Below the pieces are notes generated by a model. It made no database searches. It saw only the letters and a list, made by a program, of their open reading frames with translations, and had not been told where the DNA came from. From an uncultured Porphyromonadaceae bacterium (GTDB taxonomy: Bacteria > Bacteroidota > Bacteroidia > Bacteroidales > CAMTPD01): DNA of 13,856 nt. Positions 8,109 through 13,856 of this stretch are shown here, in pieces. The translations under genes were made by a program, and so were the position numbers. Every line of letters begins with the position of its first letter. The stretch's first letter is position 1. Location: assembly GCA_947074265.1 (NCBI GenBank), contig CAMTPD010000007.1, positions 1 to 13,856 on the forward strand. Reading direction: 5' to 3'.

Positions 8109-8352
8109 ATTACGTCTTCGTTGAAAACGTTTTTACGTTACCATGAAGACGTAAAATAGTCTTCGTTATGAATGCAAACACTCTCCACGGTGAGTGAAAA
8201 AACTATTCGTGGTAACTAAATTCACTCTTCGAAGAAACTAATTTTAGTCCTTTCGAAAACCAAATAACCTTTCCGCAACAACCAAACAAGCTTTTTTCAA
8301 GAACCAAGCGTCCTTTTTCCCAAAACCTTGCATGGTTTTTCAGGCATGTCGA
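8109..8352. repeat. Array of 11 degenerate 22-nt units
   Basis: Cut every ~22 nt, the sequence lines up on a pyrimidine core, mostly TTC. Core starts lie at 8117, 8140 (ACC), 8162, 8184 (TCC), 8206, 8228, 8252, 8271, 8296, 8317 and 8339, within 2 nt of a strict 22-nt ruler. A typical unit reads AAA-n-ACTC-TTC-gtn-GAA-ACT-AA; for example, units 8198-8219 and 8220-8241 share ACT-n-TTC and AACTAA. The flanking arms drift together along the array: ACGT-type in the first units, ACT-type in the middle, ACC/CCTTT-type at the end. Matching TTC cores at 8095 and 8360 suggest it may extend on both sides. It is not a CRISPR, as no part is strictly conserved and there are no unique spacers. The 22-nt period is near two turns of B-DNA, and most of units 3-9 open with an A- or T-rich run. 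Function unknown. Confidence 0.6.
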
Positions 8353-8625
8353 GCTTAAATTCCTTAATCCAATAAATGGTGAATGCTAAAACTGTGCAAA
8401 CTTCTGCCAAACATCGTATTTTATGAAGCAACAAAAACAGCTAAATCATCGCATCTAGAGCGTAGAAACAGACTAAATAGCCATAAAATGAATCCTGAAA
8501 ACCATTTGACAAATAACCTTATTGTAAAACTCCAATTTATTGAATTAGCGAGCCTCTTTTATTTATACCTATTAAGCTTAAAGCACAACACTCCTAACAC
8601 CCTGATTCTCAAAAAAAGGTTTTCA

Positions 8626-8656
8626 TTTGTTCTTCGTTATTTTTTAGGTATACTTG
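8626..8656 (+). promoter_or_regulatory. Promoter of the propeller lipoprotein gene
   Basis: TTTG (8626-8629) followed after 19 nt by TATACTTG (8649-8656) fits the Bacteroidetes -33/-7 pair with one mismatch in the -7 box. The box ends 36 nt before ATG 8693, matching the other promoters here. Confidence 0.6.
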
Positions 8657-8692
8657 TATTTCTAATTTATCGAAGACCTAAATTAATACTAC

Positions 8693-9859
8693 ATGAAACC
8701 TACCTACACGCTTTGTATGCTTCTTTTACTGGGAAGTTGTATTGTGTCTTGTAACGACAAAAAGTCGGAGTCGAATCAAACGGGAGCTTTGATTGAGGTA
8801 GAACTGTCCGACTTTGAAGTAAAGCCTACATTCCAAAGTATAGTAAAGCTGGAAACCACAGACAGTTGCCTCATTCAACGTATAAAGAATGTGGAGTTTG
8901 ATGCAGATCTGTTCTTTATACTATCCTCTGCTTCTCAAGGAAATAAAGAAGATGTATATGTGTTTGATAAAACCGGAAAGTTTATCCGTTCAATTGGGCT
9001 GCAAGGGCAAGGGCCGGAAGAGTATATCAGCATCAATTCATTTATATTGGACAAAGCAAACCGACTGATCTCATTTGTTGATACGCACAAGAAAGCATTG
9101 ATCACATACGATTATGAAGGTAACTGGAAGAGCAATAGAGATATTAGCAACTTCTTGAAGCTTGGTCTTGTAAAAAGCTGTAAGCTCTTCAACAATAAAC
9201 TGTACGGTTATAATTATATATTCAACGACTACCCTGCCGGAATGCATTCAATTGATTTAAATAACGATCAATGCGAAATTCTTTTTTCTCATGCACCCTT
9301 TCGTACCTCCGGATATGGGGACGCCATCAGTATCTCTATGTCTCAATCGGACGACCGAATGACTTTTACCAAGATATTAAACGACACGATCTTTTCCATC
9401 AATGCAAACGGAGAAATAGCTCCATACTACCGGATCAACCACAATAAGAGCGTAGTAGACCCATCTACTATTAAAGAACCATTTACAGTTGATAATATGT
9501 TCCGATTCTACGTTTACGATCTTTCCGACAAAGAGTACTTTAAAGGGTATGACGCTATTCATGAAAACTCCGATTACATCTTCATACGTGCAGGTGGATA
9601 TAGGGTCTTACATCGTTATCTTATAGATAAACGAAAAAAACGAGCTTTATTTGAGATTTCATCCTACGAATCTGACGCGAAAGAGTTTCCGTTGCAAGAG
9701 CCGGACTTTGTTATCAACGATCAGTTTGTACTAGTTGCGCAACCATACAGTTTAATTAGCAATAGAAATCAGTATAGGAACGATGACTTTGCACAAAAGA
9801 TCATTGCTCAGTTGAATGAAGACGATAATCCATGTCTTGTCTTTTACACATTAGATTAA
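8693..9859 (+). CDS. Lipoprotein with predicted six-bladed beta-propeller (PF17170-like)
   Basis: An exported lipoprotein of 388 aa. The N-terminus is a short basic, hydrophobic signal with two possible lipobox cysteines: LLGSC at C16 and IVSC at C20. C20, followed by NDKKSES, looks like the usual Bacteroidetes mature start. The rest is beta-rich, with repeated blade-like phrases such as DVYVFDKTGKFIRSIGLQGQGPEEY (~86-110), LISFVDTHKKALITYDYEGNW (~124-144) and DTIFSINANGEIAPYYRINH (~230-249). The GxGPxEY signature is typical of the Bacteroidetes 6-bladed beta-propeller lipoproteins (Pfam PF17170). The role of this family is poorly defined; members often sit in gene pairs or near surface systems, but this one is monocistronic with its own promoter and a shared 3' hairpin. 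No catalytic residues are recognisable. Binding of a ligand or partner protein at the cell surface or in the periplasm is an inference. Confidence 0.8.
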   Translation: MKPTYTLCMLLLLGSCIVSCNDKKSESNQTGALIEVELSDFEVKPTFQSIVKLETTDSCLIQRIKNVEFDADLFFILSSASQGNKEDVYVFDKTGKFIRSIGLQGQGPEEYISINSFILDKANRLISFVDTHKKALITYDYEGNWKSNRDISNFLKLGLVKSCKLFNNKLYGYNYIFNDYPAGMHSIDLNNDQCEILFSHAPFRTSGYGDAISISMSQSDDRMTFTKILNDTIFSINANGEIAPYYRINHNKSVVDPSTIKEPFTVDNMFRFYVYDLSDKEYFKGYDAIHENSDYIFIRAGGYRVLHRYLIDKRKKRALFEISSYESDAKEFPLQEPDFVINDQFVLVAQPYSLISNRNQYRNDDFAQKIIAQLNEDDNPCLVFYTLD

Positions 9860-9883
9860 AACGAGAAGTTTCATAAAACACAA

Positions 9884-9927
9884 AAACGACTCACCGGGAA
9901 GGTCTGGTACCTTCTGGCGAGTCGTTT
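9884..9927. terminator. Bidirectional terminator between the propeller gene and purF
   Basis: A long hairpin: AAACGACTC (9884-9892) pairs with 9919-9927, and AAGGT (9899-9903) with ACCTT (9909-9913), joined by CC/GG pairs and small mismatches, with a 5-nt loop. On the - strand it is followed by a T-rich tail (complement of the A-run 9882-9886), so it serves purF best; on the + strand the tail is only TTTGTTGATTTA. It lies 24 nt after the propeller stop and about 70 nt after the purF stop. Confidence 0.82.
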
Positions 9928-9947
9928 GTTGATTTATTCAGTGTATA

Positions 9948-9981
9948 AAAGAGTGTTTGCCGATCGACAAACGTGCTCTTT
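9948..9981. other. Second hairpin in the purF 3' untranslated region
   Basis: AAAGAG (9948-9953) pairs with CTCTTT (9976-9981), and GTTTG (9955-9959) with CAAAC (9968-9972), around a loop containing CGATCG. It sits 14 nt past the purF stop and upstream (in purF sense) of the terminator. It lacks a T-tract, so it may be an mRNA-stabilising 3' structure. Confidence 0.45.
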
Positions 9982-9995
9982 GTTTCAATGTCTGA

Positions 9996-11891
9996 TTATT
10001 TGTATGAGCGCTTGTTGCTTCCTTCTACGTAGTTGATGAAGGCGTTGCTTACGGCTCTGTTTCCTCCTGCTGTAGGATAGTCGCCCGAGAAGTACCAGTC
10101 GCCGGTGTGATCGGGACACGACTCGTGCAATCCTTCCAAACTTTGGAATACGATTTCTACTTCTGCTTTCGTTCCTTTCGGTGTAAGCATTTCGGCAATT
10201 TTACGAGAAATCTCTTCGGCCGTAAACGGACGGTAGATGTCTTTCACGTGGTTTACCTGATCTTCTTTCGGAGAGCCTTGCTGTGCTTTACAACGGTCGT
10301 AAACGTCGTCGATAATATGCGACATTCCGCGCTCTTTCAGTAGTTCGATGGCTGCACGGAATGCGATAAACTCGCCCATGCGCGACATGTCGATACCGTA
10401 ACAGTCGGGATAACGAATCTGAGGAGACGACGATACGATTACAATCTTCTTAGGTCCGATACGGTCTAATATCTTGATGATACTTTGACGAAGTGTAGTT
10501 CCACGCACGATGCTATCGTCGATCACCACCAAGTTGTCTACTCCCGGATTTACGGTTCCGTAGGTTACGTCATATACGTGAGCTGCCAATTCATCGCGTC
10601 CGTTGTCTTCGGCGATAAAGGTACGCAGCTTGATGTCTTTGATTGCTACCTTTTCAGATCTTACACGCATGGAAAGAATCTTCAACAGTTCCTCTTGCGT
10701 CATGTCTCCGTTTGCTTCTTCGATCAAACGAATCTTCTCTGTATTCAGATATTTGTTCAATGCTTCGGTCATACCAAAGAAGGCAACCTCGGCTGTGTTT
10801 GGAATAAATGAGAATACAGAGTTTTCAAGATCATTGTCTACCGACTTCAAGATGGCAGGAACTAGTTTTTCTCCTAGCATCTTGCGCTCTTTGTAGATGT
10901 CCATGTCGCTACCGCGCGAGAAGTAGATGCGCTCGAACGAACAAGCTTTCTTGATTTGCGGCTCGTTGATTTGATGCAGACTTGCTTCGCCGTCTTTCTT
11001 CACGATAAGACCTTGTCCCGGTAGAAGTTCTTTTACGTCTTCGGCTTTTACGTTGAGTACAGTTTGAATAACCGGACGTTCCGAAGCCGTAACCACGATT
11101 TCATCATCCATATAATAGAAAGCCGGACGAATGCCCCACGGATCGCGGAATGTGAATGAATCTCCACAACCCAATACACCGCAAATTACATATCCGCCAT
11201 CCCATTTGTTGCTGGCACGACGAAGTACTGATGGAAGATCGAGATTCTTCTCAATCACATCGTTCATTACATCGCCTGTGTATCCCTGACTGCGGAAGAA
11301 GTCGTACTGACGCTGTACTTCGCGGTCGAGATAGTGACCAAGTATTTCCAACATAATAAAGGTGTCGGCAAAGTTGCGCGGATGCTGTCCTTGCTCTACC
11401 AAATGCTCGAATACTTCATCTACATTGGTTAGATTAAAATTACCGCATAGTGCGAGGTTGCGCGAAGCCCAGTTGCTACGGCGAAGAAATGGATGCACGT
11501 ACGAAATACCCGATTTGCCGGTTGTACTATAACGAAGATGCCCCAAATAAAGCTCACCGGCGAATGGTAAATTTTCTTTTACCCATTGTACGTCGTTGAG
11601 TTTATCTTGAGGCACCCCCGCAAAGTTGGCATGTACTGCCGAGAATATTTCTTGAATTGCACCAGAGCCCGTAGCTCTTTCTCTAAAGATGAATTCGTTT
11701 CCGGGTTCTACATCTAGTTTCACAGTTGCCAATCCTGCACCTTCCTGGCCACGATTGTGCTGTTTTTCCATGAGCAGATATAGCTTACTAAGGCCATACT
11801 GCCATGATCCATACTTTTCCTGATAGTACTCAAGGGGTTTGCGAAGCCTGATGGTAGCAATCCCACACTCATGCTTAAGAACGTCGGTCAT
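9996..11891 (-). CDS. purF: PurF-like amidophosphoribosyltransferase, long Bacteroidetes type
   Basis: A cytosolic enzyme of 631 aa of the first committed purine step: glutamine plus PRPP to 5-phosphoribosylamine. The N-terminal Ntn-hydrolase domain has C9 (HECGI) as likely nucleophile after an 8-residue propeptide, QHNRGQEGAG (44-53), GHLRYSTTG (R120), CGNFNLTN (149-156) and WDGGY (230-234). The phosphoribosyltransferase half keeps CSFERIYFSRGSDMDIY (317-333) and the PRPP loop VVIDDSIVRGTT (455-466), then SSSPQIRYPDCYGIDM. It ends with YFSGDYPT near 600-607. It is about 130-160 residues longer than ordinary PurF, with extra sequence around 190-225 and 385-415. Not all cysteines expected for a 4Fe-4S cluster are evident. 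Bacteroidetes can also carry a shorter PurF, so this may be a paralogue. It has a -7 box 46 nt upstream and is divergent from dgt. Confidence 0.88.
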   Translation of the reverse strand: MTDVLKHECGIATIRLRKPLEYYQEKYGSWQYGLSKLYLLMEKQHNRGQEGAGLATVKLDVEPGNEFIFRERATGSGAIQEIFSAVHANFAGVPQDKLNDVQWVKENLPFAGELYLGHLRYSTTGKSGISYVHPFLRRSNWASRNLALCGNFNLTNVDEVFEHLVEQGQHPRNFADTFIMLEILGHYLDREVQRQYDFFRSQGYTGDVMNDVIEKNLDLPSVLRRASNKWDGGYVICGVLGCGDSFTFRDPWGIRPAFYYMDDEIVVTASERPVIQTVLNVKAEDVKELLPGQGLIVKKDGEASLHQINEPQIKKACSFERIYFSRGSDMDIYKERKMLGEKLVPAILKSVDNDLENSVFSFIPNTAEVAFFGMTEALNKYLNTEKIRLIEEANGDMTQEELLKILSMRVRSEKVAIKDIKLRTFIAEDNGRDELAAHVYDVTYGTVNPGVDNLVVIDDSIVRGTTLRQSIIKILDRIGPKKIVIVSSSPQIRYPDCYGIDMSRMGEFIAFRAAIELLKERGMSHIIDDVYDRCKAQQGSPKEDQVNHVKDIYRPFTAEEISRKIAEMLTPKGTKAEVEIVFQSLEGLHESCPDHTGDWYFSGDYPTAGGNRAVSNAFINYVEGSNKRSYK

Positions 11892-11937
11892 ACTGTTTTT
11901 AGTGACAATTTGTATATTATTATTGCAAAAACACTTC

Positions 11938-11945
11938 CAAAGATA
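11938..11945 (-). promoter_or_regulatory. -7 promoter element for purF
   Basis: On the - strand the sequence reads TATCTTTG, an exact TAnnTTTG match, ending 46 nt before the purF ATG. No PUR-box-like operator or purine riboswitch is visible in the leader. Confidence 0.55.
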
Positions 11946-11983
11946 CGAACAATTGAGCTACACAGACATAAAAAGAAATTGAA

Positions 11984-12014
11984 TGTGATTTTAAAATTAG
12001 TTTATTTACCTTTG
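11984..12014 (+). promoter_or_regulatory. Promoter for dgt
   Basis: TACCTTTG (12007-12014) matches TAnnTTTG exactly and ends 30 nt before ATG 12045. TGTG (11984-11987), one mismatch from the -33 TTTG, lies 19 nt upstream. It faces away from the purF promoter, the two -7 boxes being 61 nt apart in the 153-nt intergenic region. Confidence 0.6.
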
Positions 12015-12044
12015 TATAGATCACTTTCTTAAAATCAACAACCT

Positions 12045-13370
12045 ATGAAGTGGGAACAGTTAATTTCGGGCAAGCGCCTAGGAATGGAATCGTATCAGGG
12101 AAGAAACCACGAACGCAACAACTTTCAGCGCGATTACGATCGCTTGATCTTCTCGGCTCCATTTCGCCGACTACAAAATAAGACACAAGTATTTCCGCTA
12201 CCGGGAAGTGTATTCGTACACAACCGACTTACGCATAGCCTTGAGGTTTCGTGCGTGGGACGCTCGTTGGGCAATAGCGTAGGAAAGGCTTTGATGGTAA
12301 AATATCAGGATCATTTCGATTTGTTTTCGGAGATTGGTACGATTGTAGCTACGGCTTGTCTGGCACACGACATGGGAAATCCGCCGTTTGGTCACTCGGG
12401 CGAACAGGCTATCGGGGCCTATTTTTCGGAAGGAAATGGCGTGAAACTTCGCGATGCTGTATTGAAAGAAAATGGTCGATGGAACGACTTCGAACGATTT
12501 GAAGGAAACGCAAATGCGATTCGTTTGCTCGCCCACCAGTTCAAAGGACGTCGTCCCGGAGGGTTTGCCCTCACCTACTCTACATTGGCTTCTATCGTAA
12601 AATATCCTTACTCTTCTGATCTTGCCGGCACCAAGCATAAGTTTGGTTACTTCCAAACGGAAGAGTCTATCTATGCTTCCATTGCTCAAGAACTGGGCAT
12701 CCCGCTTGTATCGAAAGATCCGCAGTCTTTTGCGCGCTATCCGCTGGTTTATCTGGTAGAAGCAGCAGATGATATTTGCTATCAGGTAATGGATGTAGAG
12801 GATGCGCACAAGCTAAAGATCTTGACTACCGACGAAACGCTGAATCTTCTGCTCGGCTTTTTCGATGAAACGGTGCGTGAAAAACGAATTCGCGTGATGA
12901 GTCAACTCGACGACATCAACGAAAAGGTTGCTTACCTCCGCTCGTGTGCAATCGGTGTATTGGTAGATGAATGTGCTCGGGTGTTTCTTGAAAACGAAGA
13001 ATTGATTCTCAAAGGTGAGATGCACGAGCCGTTGATTGCTCAAATGCGAGATATTCCGAAGGAGGCTTATGAGGCTTGTTCGCGTACGGCTTGGAAAAAG
13101 ATCTACCGCTCGAAGGAAGTATTAGATATTGAACTGGCCGGTTACCGCATCATCGGGATGTTGCTTGATAAATACATCGAAGCCATCTTTACACCCAATC
13201 ATGCCTATTCAAAAATATTGCTGCAACGCATACCGGAACAATACGATACGCAATGCAGCAGCACTTATGGTAAGATTCAGACGATTCTTGATTTTATATC
13301 GGGAATGACCGATGTGTATGCGCTCGACCTTTACCGAAAAATTACCGGTATGAGTCTGCCCGCTGTATAA
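12045..13370 (+). CDS. dgt: Deoxyguanosinetriphosphate triphosphohydrolase (dNTPase, HD domain)
   Basis: A cytosolic 441-aa HD-superfamily enzyme that splits dGTP, or dNTPs more generally, into the deoxynucleoside and triphosphate, controlling dNTP pools. The HD metal site is visible: H64 in RLTHSLEVS, H108-D109 in CLAHDMGNPPFGHSG, and the later Asp in YLVEAADDICYQVMDVEDA. The opening RNNFQRDYDRLIFSAPFRRLQNKTQVFPL is characteristic of the Dgt family (R31-R42, Q44-K46 region). The length is close to the shorter dNTPases rather than the 505-aa E. coli Dgt, so substrate preference may be broader than dGTP. It has its own promoter, is divergent from purF and convergent with rsgA. Its TAA directly abuts the rsgA stop, leaving no room for a terminator between the genes. 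Confidence 0.94.
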   Translation: MKWEQLISGKRLGMESYQGRNHERNNFQRDYDRLIFSAPFRRLQNKTQVFPLPGSVFVHNRLTHSLEVSCVGRSLGNSVGKALMVKYQDHFDLFSEIGTIVATACLAHDMGNPPFGHSGEQAIGAYFSEGNGVKLRDAVLKENGRWNDFERFEGNANAIRLLAHQFKGRRPGGFALTYSTLASIVKYPYSSDLAGTKHKFGYFQTEESIYASIAQELGIPLVSKDPQSFARYPLVYLVEAADDICYQVMDVEDAHKLKILTTDETLNLLLGFFDETVREKRIRVMSQLDDINEKVAYLRSCAIGVLVDECARVFLENEELILKGEMHEPLIAQMRDIPKEAYEACSRTAWKKIYRSKEVLDIELAGYRIIGMLLDKYIEAIFTPNHAYSKILLQRIPEQYDTQCSSTYGKIQTILDFISGMTDVYALDLYRKITGMSLPAV

Positions 13371-13856
13371 TCAAAAAGCCTCTCTGTATTTGCCTTCTTG
13401 TTTGTCTTCCAAGATATTTAAATAACTACGGTATCTCGACTCGCTGATGTAATGTTGCTCTACAGCTTTCATTACGGCGCAGCCGGGTTCGTTCATATGT
13501 GAGCAGTTGTTGAACTTGCATTCTCCTGCAAACTTGAATATATCGGGGAAGTAATGTGATACTTCGGCCTTTTCCATGTCAATGGTTCCGAAGCCTTTGA
13601 TTCCGGGAGTATCGATCAAATATCCGCCTTGTGGCAATGGAATCATTTCCGAGAATGTTGTTGTGTGCATTCCCTTGTTGTGATAATCGGAGATATCACC
13701 GGTGCGAAGGTTTACACCCGGCACCAACTTGTTGATTAGGGTAGACTTTCCTACACCTGAATGACCTGAAAAGAGCGTAATCTTTCCTTTCAACAAATCG
13801 TTTAACTGATCTAAACCGACCTCTTCACGAGCCGATATTTCATAACATGGGTAGCC
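13371..13856 (-). CDS. rsgA: RsgA: ribosome small-subunit-dependent GTPase A, C-terminal part (5' end outside window)
   Basis: A circularly permuted GTPase that checks 30S subunit maturation. The frame is open to the window edge; the last ~161 residues are present. They include the end of the G5-like region ([14 protein letters not shown]), the P-loop GHSGVGKST (G1), the TTT G2 region (GMHTTTF), G3 DTPGIKGFG, and the C-terminal zinc knuckle C-K-F-N-N-C-S-H followed by EPGC, then the helical tail. The OB domain and G4 (NKxD) lie outside the window. The first Met-like start inside the window (TTG near 13796) is not the true start, because conserved sequence continues upstream of it. The gene runs against dgt with zero bases between the stop codons. 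Confidence 0.95.
   Translation of the reverse strand, partial: GYPCYEISAREEVGLDQLNDLLKGKITLFSGHSGVGKSTLINKLVPGVNLRTGDISDYHNKGMHTTTFSEMIPLPQGGYLIDTPGIKGFGTIDMEKAEVSHYFPDIFKFAGECKFNNCSHMNEPGCAVMKAVEQHYISESRYRSYLNILEDKQEGKYREAF

Larger units (their letters stand above)
7726..8625. other. 900-nt noncoding, structure-rich interval
   Basis: No credible gene lies between the GH2 terminator and the promoter of the lipoprotein gene. The only sizeable frame (8383-8754) overlaps that promoter and the lipoprotein start, and has no family features. The interval is AT-rich with runs of A and T and holds two structured zones described separately: back-to-back inverted repeats (7770-7891) and a periodic 22-nt array (about 8109-8352). 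The 9-mer AACGAAGAC occurs at 7941-7949, and its complement at 8114-8122 and 8159-8167. I see no tRNA, no tmRNA, RNase P or SRP RNA signature, no riboswitch that I know, and no transposase remnant. Confidence 0.6.

Noticed and set aside
8109..8352. CRISPR array
   Set aside because: The period is only 22 nt, with no strictly conserved repeat and no unique spacers, and no cas gene is present in the window.
7726..8692. Remnant of an insertion sequence or attachment site
   Set aside because: There is no transposase or integrase fragment, no terminal inverted repeats with target duplication, and no tRNA nearby.
8383..8754. 123-aa open frame in the noncoding region
   Set aside because: It overlaps the lipoprotein promoter (TTTG-19-TATACTTG) and the first 62 nt of the lipoprotein gene in another frame, has no domain or start context, and looks like chance translation of AT-rich DNA.
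12198..12809. 203-aa open frame antisense to dgt
   Set aside because: It is fully covered by the HD-domain coding sequence of dgt and shows no protein features.

Overview
The window looks like chromosomal DNA from a member of the Bacteroidales, probably Bacteroides or a close relative. The support is a set of promoters matching the Bacteroidetes -7 element TAnnTTTG, A-rich leaders instead of Shine-Dalgarno sites, a fused RibBA, a long (631 aa) PurF-like amidotransferase, a PF17170-type propeller lipoprotein and an AraC/GH2 pair. There are no tRNAs, rRNAs, transposases or phage genes.

Layout. (1) 1-3040, + strand, housekeeping: the 3' end of an LptF/LptG-type permease, ribBA (riboflavin synthesis), a PLP aspartate-type aminotransferase and a strong terminator. 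(2) 3126-3582: an unrecognised 138-aa helical protein with its own hairpin. (3) 3622-7725: a two-gene carbohydrate unit. It consists of an upstream palindrome, a -7 box, a cupin-type AraC regulator, a secreted glycoside hydrolase family 2 enzyme 16 nt later, and a terminator. No SusC/SusD pair is present. (4) 7726-8692: about 970 nt without a credible gene, rich in structure. It has four back-to-back inverted repeats at 7770-7891 and an array of degenerate 22-nt units at about 8109-8352. (5) 8626-9859: a promoter and a surface lipoprotein with a predicted six-bladed propeller. (6) 9884-11891, - strand: purF-like amidophosphoribosyltransferase with two 3' hairpins. (7) 12045-13370, + strand: dgt, divergent from purF. 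(8) 13371-13856, - strand: rsgA, cut by the window edge, its stop codon directly abutting that of dgt.

The genes do not form one pathway. RibBA, PurF and Dgt all touch purine nucleotides (GTP as riboflavin precursor, the first purine step, dGTP removal), but they lie in separate transcription units. AraC and GH2 are the only pair whose spacing argues for a joint job: sensing a sugar and cleaving its polymer or oligomer. The least explained part is the noncoding stretch at 7770-8360. Its 22-nt periodicity is visible by eye over 11 units and is not accounted for by any gene or standard element that I recognise.
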